NCBI GenBank assembly: GCA_029233925.1
Contig: JARGOX010000001.1
Coordinates: 245,448 to 309,447 of the forward strand
Source of the DNA: Rhizobiaceae bacterium
GTDB lineage: Bacteria; Pseudomonadota; Alphaproteobacteria; Rhizobiales; Rhizobiaceae
Reading direction: 5' to 3'
Length of the DNA stretch: 64,000 nucleotides
Shown here: positions 60,232 through 64,000 of the stretch, piece after piece
Layout: each line of letters starts with the position of its first letter
Numbering within the stretch: the stretch's first letter is position 1
Program-made: the position numbers and the translations under genes
The notes under the pieces: generated by a model
What the model saw: only the letters and a program-made list of their open reading frames with translations
Told to the model about the DNA's origin: nothing
The model's database searches: none

Positions 60232-61034
60232 ACCTCTCCAAACAGCAAATTCAGACGGCGGCAGAGGATCTTTTCGCCGCGGAAAGCAACCGAAAGCAGA
60301 TCGGCCTTCTGTCGCTCCGCTTCCCCGGCATGAACATGGATGACGCCTATGGTGTGCAGGATGCGTTGGTCAGGACCCGGCGCGAAGCAGGCGGTAAAAG
60401 TGTCGGCTGGAAAATCGGCCTGACGTCGAAAGCCATGCAGGACGCGCTGAAGATCAACATTCCCGACAGCGGCATTCTGTTTGACGATATGCTGTTTGCC
60501 GATGAAGGCACTGTGCCGGAAGGCCGGTTCATTCAGCCACGGGTGGAAGCGGAAATCGCCTTTGTGATGAAGCAGGGCCTGTCAGGCCCGACGGTGACGC
60601 GTGAAGAGGTTCTGGCGGCAACGGATTACGTTGCCCCTTCGCTGGAAATTCTGGACACGCGCATCCTGCGTCAGGATCCGGACACCGGGCAGGTGCGAAC
60701 CATCGTCGACACAATTGCCGACAATGCAGCCAATGCCGGTCTGGTGCTTGGCAAGGCGCGTCATGATCCCAAGCAATTTGACCTTCGCCGGGTGGGCGCA
60801 ATCGTCATGCGCAACGACGAGGTGGAGGAAACCGGGCTTGGTGCCGGTGTGCTCAATGACCCCGTCGCAGGCATTATCTGGCTGGTCGCGCGGCTTGCTG
60901 CCTACGGTCAGTCCATAAAGCCCGGTGAGATCGTCCTGTCCGGTTCGTTCATTCGCCCCATCGAGGCGCGCCCCGGCGATGCTTTTTTTGCTGATTTCGG
61001 TCCATTCGGCACCGTCACACAGAATTTCGCCTGA
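60228..61034 (+). CDS. hpaH: 2-oxo-hept-3-ene-1,7-dioate hydratase
   Basis: 268 residues. Member of the hydratase/decarboxylase family with G-W-K-I-G-L-T-S-K and E-A-E-I-A-F. TTG start at 60228 (TTGA overlap) has GGAGG 7 bases upstream, which fixes it. It adds water to give the aldolase substrate. Confidence 0.88.
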   Translation: MNLSKQQIQTAAEDLFAAESNRKQIGLLSLRFPGMNMDDAYGVQDALVRTRREAGGKSVGWKIGLTSKAMQDALKINIPDSGILFDDMLFADEGTVPEGRFIQPRVEAEIAFVMKQGLSGPTVTREEVLAATDYVAPSLEILDTRILRQDPDTGQVRTIVDTIADNAANAGLVLGKARHDPKQFDLRRVGAIVMRNDEVEETGLGAGVLNDPVAGIIWLVARLAAYGQSIKPGEIVLSGSFIRPIEARPGDAFFADFGPFGTVTQNFA

Positions 61035-61062
61035 ACCGCTGCCCATTTTAAAGGAAAATGCC

Positions 61063-61842
61063 ATGCCTGCACCCTTCAACCCCTTCAAGGATGCCCTGAA
61101 GAAAAAACAGCTTCAGATCGGCTGCTGGGTCGGAATGGCAGACCCCTATGCGGCTGAAATCTCCTCGACGGCTGGCTTCGACTGGCTGCTTGTCGACGGT
61201 GAACACGCGCCCAATGACATCAGATCGACATTGGCGCAATTGCAGGCAATCGCGGCGTCACCCTCCCATGCCGTTGTGCGTCTGCCTGTCGGCGAGACGT
61301 GGATGATCAAGCAGGCGCTGGATATCGGGGCGCAATCCCTGCTTGTTCCGATGGTGGAATCGCGCCGGCAGGCTGAACAATTGGTGCGCGCTGTGCACTA
61401 TCCACCGAACGGCGTGCGCGGTGTGGGCTCGGCGCTGGCGCGGGCCTCCCGCTTTGCAGCCATCGGCGACTATCTGGCAACGGCAGATGACCAGATATGC
61501 CTGCTGGTGCAAATCGAAAACAAGGCCGGGCTTGCAGCACTGGATGACATTCTAGAGGTTGACGGCATCGATGGCGTGTTTATCGGCCCGTCCGATCTGG
61601 CCGCCGATCTTGGCTGTCTCGGAAATCCCAATGCGCCGGAGGTTCAGGAAGCCATCGCCGATGCGATGACCCGTATTCGCAACAGCGACAAGGCCGGCGG
61701 TATCCTGGCAACCACGCCGGACTTTGCTCAGAAGAGCGTCGACCTTGGGGCCCTGTTTGTGGCCGTGGGCATTGACGTGACCCTGTTTGCCAAATCCATG
61801 CGTACCCTGGCAGCGCAAGGTCAGGAATTGAAGAAATCCTGA
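61063..61842 (+). CDS. hpaI: 4-hydroxy-2-oxoheptanedioate aldolase
   Basis: 259 residues. HpcH/HpaI fold with D-G-E-H-A-P-N-D, Q-I-E-N-K-A-G and I-G-P-S-D-L-A as metal and substrate motifs. It splits the product into pyruvate and succinic semialdehyde. AAGGA precedes ATG 61063. Last gene of the operon. Confidence 0.9.
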   Translation: MPAPFNPFKDALKKKQLQIGCWVGMADPYAAEISSTAGFDWLLVDGEHAPNDIRSTLAQLQAIAASPSHAVVRLPVGETWMIKQALDIGAQSLLVPMVESRRQAEQLVRAVHYPPNGVRGVGSALARASRFAAIGDYLATADDQICLLVQIENKAGLAALDDILEVDGIDGVFIGPSDLAADLGCLGNPNAPEVQEAIADAMTRIRNSDKAGGILATTPDFAQKSVDLGALFVAVGIDVTLFAKSMRTLAAQGQELKKS

Positions 61843-61847
61843 CCAGA

Positions 61848-62807
61848 TTAAACCGCCAGAGACACACTCTCCTCGGAGGTCGATTTGCGCTGCTCCGGAT
61901 GCAGACTGCTGCCAAGAATATGCTGGTTGTTGCGGATGACATCGGCGCTTGATCCGATAATCAGCCGGTCGGCATGACCGACCACATGGACATCCTTGTT
62001 GGCGTAGGGAATCGACGACAAAAAGTGTTTCATGCAATTCAGACGCGCTCTTTTCTTGTCATTGGATTTGACCACCGTCCAGGGCGCATCGGCTGTATCG
62101 GTATAGAAGAACATGGCCTCCTTGGCTTCGGTGTAGTCATCCCATTTGTCCAGTGACTGCAGGTCGATGGGTGACAGTTTCCACTTTTTGAGCTGTTCGT
62201 TCTCGCGCGATTTGAACCGGCGCAGCTGCTCTTCACGGGTGACCGAATACCAGTATTTGAACAGGCGAACACCGCTTCGAACAATCATTTGCTCGACCTG
62301 AGGCGCCTGCCGCATGAATTCCAGGTAATCGTTGGGCGTACAAAAACCCATCACCCGTTCCACACCGGCCCTGTTGTACCAGGAACGATCAAAAAACACG
62401 ATTTCTCCACCGGCGGGCAGATGCGCGATATAGCGCTGGAAATACCATTGCGTCGCTTCACGCTCGGTCGGCTTTTCGAGCGCCACAACTCTGGCGCCGC
62501 GCGGGTTGAGGTGCTCGGTAAAGCGTTTGATCGTACCGCCTTTTCCCGCCGCATCACGGCCTTCGAAAAGCACCACGATCTTCTCGCCCGTTGCCTTTAC
62601 CCATTCCTGCAATTTGAGCAGTTCGACCTGTAGTTCGGCCTTGTGGTGCTCATAGACACTTCGGCTTATTTTCTTCTTGTAGGGATATTCACCATCCTCG
62701 AAAACCCGACGGATCGCCTCGGGGTCATGCCGCATCAATGCAAGCCGGTGCCTTGGGTCCTGTTGATCTTCGGTTGTTTCCTGGGTTTGCTCCGCCAAAT
62801 CCGTCAT
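61848..62807 (-). CDS. ppk2: Polyphosphate kinase 2
   Basis: 319 residues. Walker A E-G-R-D-A-A-G-K-G-G and Walker B F-F-D-R-S-W-Y-N-R-A-G-V-E-R show the PPK2 family, which transfers phosphate between polyphosphate and nucleotides. The ATG at 62807 has GGGAG upstream; the longer frame does not. Convergent with hpaI, with only five bases between. Confidence 0.9.
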   Translation of the reverse strand: MTDLAEQTQETTEDQQDPRHRLALMRHDPEAIRRVFEDGEYPYKKKISRSVYEHHKAELQVELLKLQEWVKATGEKIVVLFEGRDAAGKGGTIKRFTEHLNPRGARVVALEKPTEREATQWYFQRYIAHLPAGGEIVFFDRSWYNRAGVERVMGFCTPNDYLEFMRQAPQVEQMIVRSGVRLFKYWYSVTREEQLRRFKSRENEQLKKWKLSPIDLQSLDKWDDYTEAKEAMFFYTDTADAPWTVVKSNDKKRARLNCMKHFLSSIPYANKDVHVVGHADRLIIGSSADVIRNNQHILGSSLHPEQRKSTSEESVSLAV

Positions 62808-62956
62808 GAATGCTCCCGATACAATGTCATCGCCAGCGCGCATGGCGCTGGCATGATTATTATAAGCGCGAGCCGGTATCATTCCATGATCCAGATCAAA
62901 CGGATGTCAGAAGATGGAACAGCCAGCAACAGGTTTATCGCTAATCAAGCACAAAC

Positions 62957-62979
62957 GAAAAGGGGCGGTCACCCGCCCC
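62957..62979 (-). terminator. Terminator of the substrate-binding protein gene
   Basis: GGGGCGG and CCGCCCC arms (62962-62968 and 62973-62979, 4-base loop) with TTTTCGTTT following on the minus strand. Confidence 0.8.
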
Positions 62980-63002
62980 CTGTCTGCTTTATGGTCCTGA
63001 TA

Positions 63003-63959
63003 TCAGAAGGGTGAATCAGGGAAGTAAAAGGACTCTGCGTTTTCCTTTGTAATGACCGTCGCACCCAGAATGTAACGCCCAGCGACCGGACCGTTGGACT
63101 TGAATTTCGCCACGGTCACGTCCATTGCCGTTGCAAGCATTGCCGGCGGATAGAGCACATCGATGGGGATCAGAGTTTCGCCATCCATGATGCCCTTGAT
63201 GGTTTCCTTCATGCCTGCGCCACCGACAACAAACATGCCATCGCCGTCACGACCGGCCTGTTTGAGCGCGGCAACCACGCCGATTGCAATGTCGTCATCC
63301 TGCGCCCAGACCGCGTCAATATCGGGGAAGCGGCTGAGGAAATCCTGCATGACTTCGAAGCCGTCATCGCGGTTCCAGTTGGCGTGTTTGTGATCCAGCA
63401 CATTGATGCCGCTGCCTTCGATTTCCGCCATGAAGGCATCAAAGCGTTCCGTGTCGATCACCGTCGGGATGCCGCGCAGAATAACGATATTGTCGCCTGA
63501 TTTCAGACGGGTCTTCATATATTCGGCAGAAACACGGCCCAGTTCCGGATTGTTGCCGGCGACATAGATGTCCTCAATTCCCGGTTGGCTGAGACCACGA
63601 TCAACCACCGTGATGAAAGCGCCGGATTTCTTGACATTGAGAACCGGATCGGTGAGCGGCTCGGACTCGAATGGCAATATAACCAGTGCATCGATCTGGT
63701 TGACCGATACAAGGTCTTCAAGCGCACTTGCCTGTGCAGATGGATCGGGTGAATTGACCAGAATGATGTCAATGTCCGGATAGAGTGCCTCGAGACGTTC
63801 GGCAGCAGCTTCGGCATGCCAGTTCATTCCGGCGGCCCAGGCGTGGGTCGGTGTCGGATAGGAGACACCGATCTTGATCTTTTCCTGTGCATAGGCTGCA
63901 CCGGACAGGGACATTGCACCGATAACGGCCAATGCACCCAGAGCTTTAACGAATTTCAT
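63003..63959 (-). CDS. Periplasmic sugar-binding protein of an ABC transporter
   Basis: 318 residues. N-terminal signal peptide ending A-Y-A (residues 1-25 or so), then type I periplasmic-binding fold (I-G-V-S-Y-P-T-P, D-A-L-V-I-L-P, A-V-W-A-Q-D-D-D-I-A). Family is Peripla_BP_4-like; the substrate is not obvious. The ATG at 63959 has GGAGG 7 bases upstream; the ATG at 63965 is too close. The rest of the transporter should lie downstream, but the terminator suggests a monocistronic gene or genes to the right. Confidence 0.85.
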   Translation of the reverse strand: MKFVKALGALAVIGAMSLSGAAYAQEKIKIGVSYPTPTHAWAAGMNWHAEAAAERLEALYPDIDIILVNSPDPSAQASALEDLVSVNQIDALVILPFESEPLTDPVLNVKKSGAFITVVDRGLSQPGIEDIYVAGNNPELGRVSAEYMKTRLKSGDNIVILRGIPTVIDTERFDAFMAEIEGSGINVLDHKHANWNRDDGFEVMQDFLSRFPDIDAVWAQDDDIAIGVVAALKQAGRDGDGMFVVGGAGMKETIKGIMDGETLIPIDVLYPPAMLATAMDVTVAKFKSNGPVAGRYILGATVITKENAESFYFPDSPF

Positions 63960-64000
63960 GCTCATTCCTCCCAGTCAAGTTTCGATAAATGGATTCACCA

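Overview
The window is chromosomal DNA of an alphaproteobacterium, most likely of the order Hyphomicrobiales (Rhizobiales). The basis is the style of the integrase, the DUF2312/GapR protein, the PPK2 and Hpa genes and the moderately high GC. It holds most of one large prophage (roughly 1 kb to 51 kb; the left boundary is not resolved), then a tRNA-Pro(CGG) gene and ordinary host genes.

The prophage is a mosaic: a lambda-type head on a P2-type contractile tail. Its late genes run leftward on the minus strand: small and large terminase, gpW, portal, S49 protease with nested scaffold, decoration protein and major capsid (33.1-25.9 kb); head-tail and baseplate V, W, J and I (25.8-20.9 kb); fibres with a chaperone-like gene and a glycosyltransferase-like cargo gene (20.9-14.4 kb); sheath, tube, frameshifted gpE/E', tape measure, U, X and D (14.1-7.8 kb); and a lysis cassette of endolysin, overlapping spanins and holins (6.2-4.2 kb). 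Cargo genes on the plus strand interrupt this order at 2.1-3.9, 6.3-7.6, 38.7-40.0 and 41.5-42.6 kb. The far left end (1-4 kb) holds small membrane, zinc-ribbon and repeat proteins of unknown role.

Replication genes (Toprim primase and SF3 helicase, 38.4-35.4 kb) are followed by a 0.3 kb intergenic array of eleven TTGCNNCCC motifs, a candidate origin or operator. A LexA/CI-like S24 repressor (43.5 kb) sits beside three palindromic operators. Two more copies of the operator lie at 46.75-46.79 kb, inside the promoter of a rightward early operon that encodes small proteins, a GapR homologue, a DNA polymerase sliding clamp, a helix-turn-helix protein and the integrase. A SIR2-like gene (50.9-51.9 kb), a candidate anti-phage defence gene, lies between the integrase and the tRNA.

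Right of the tRNA are a GGDEF-EAL protein, a YcaQ-like DNA glycosylase, a six-gene operon for homoprotocatechuate meta-cleavage (hpaF-E-D-G-H-I) with MarR-type operator-like palindromes upstream, a polyphosphate kinase 2 and a periplasmic sugar-binding protein.
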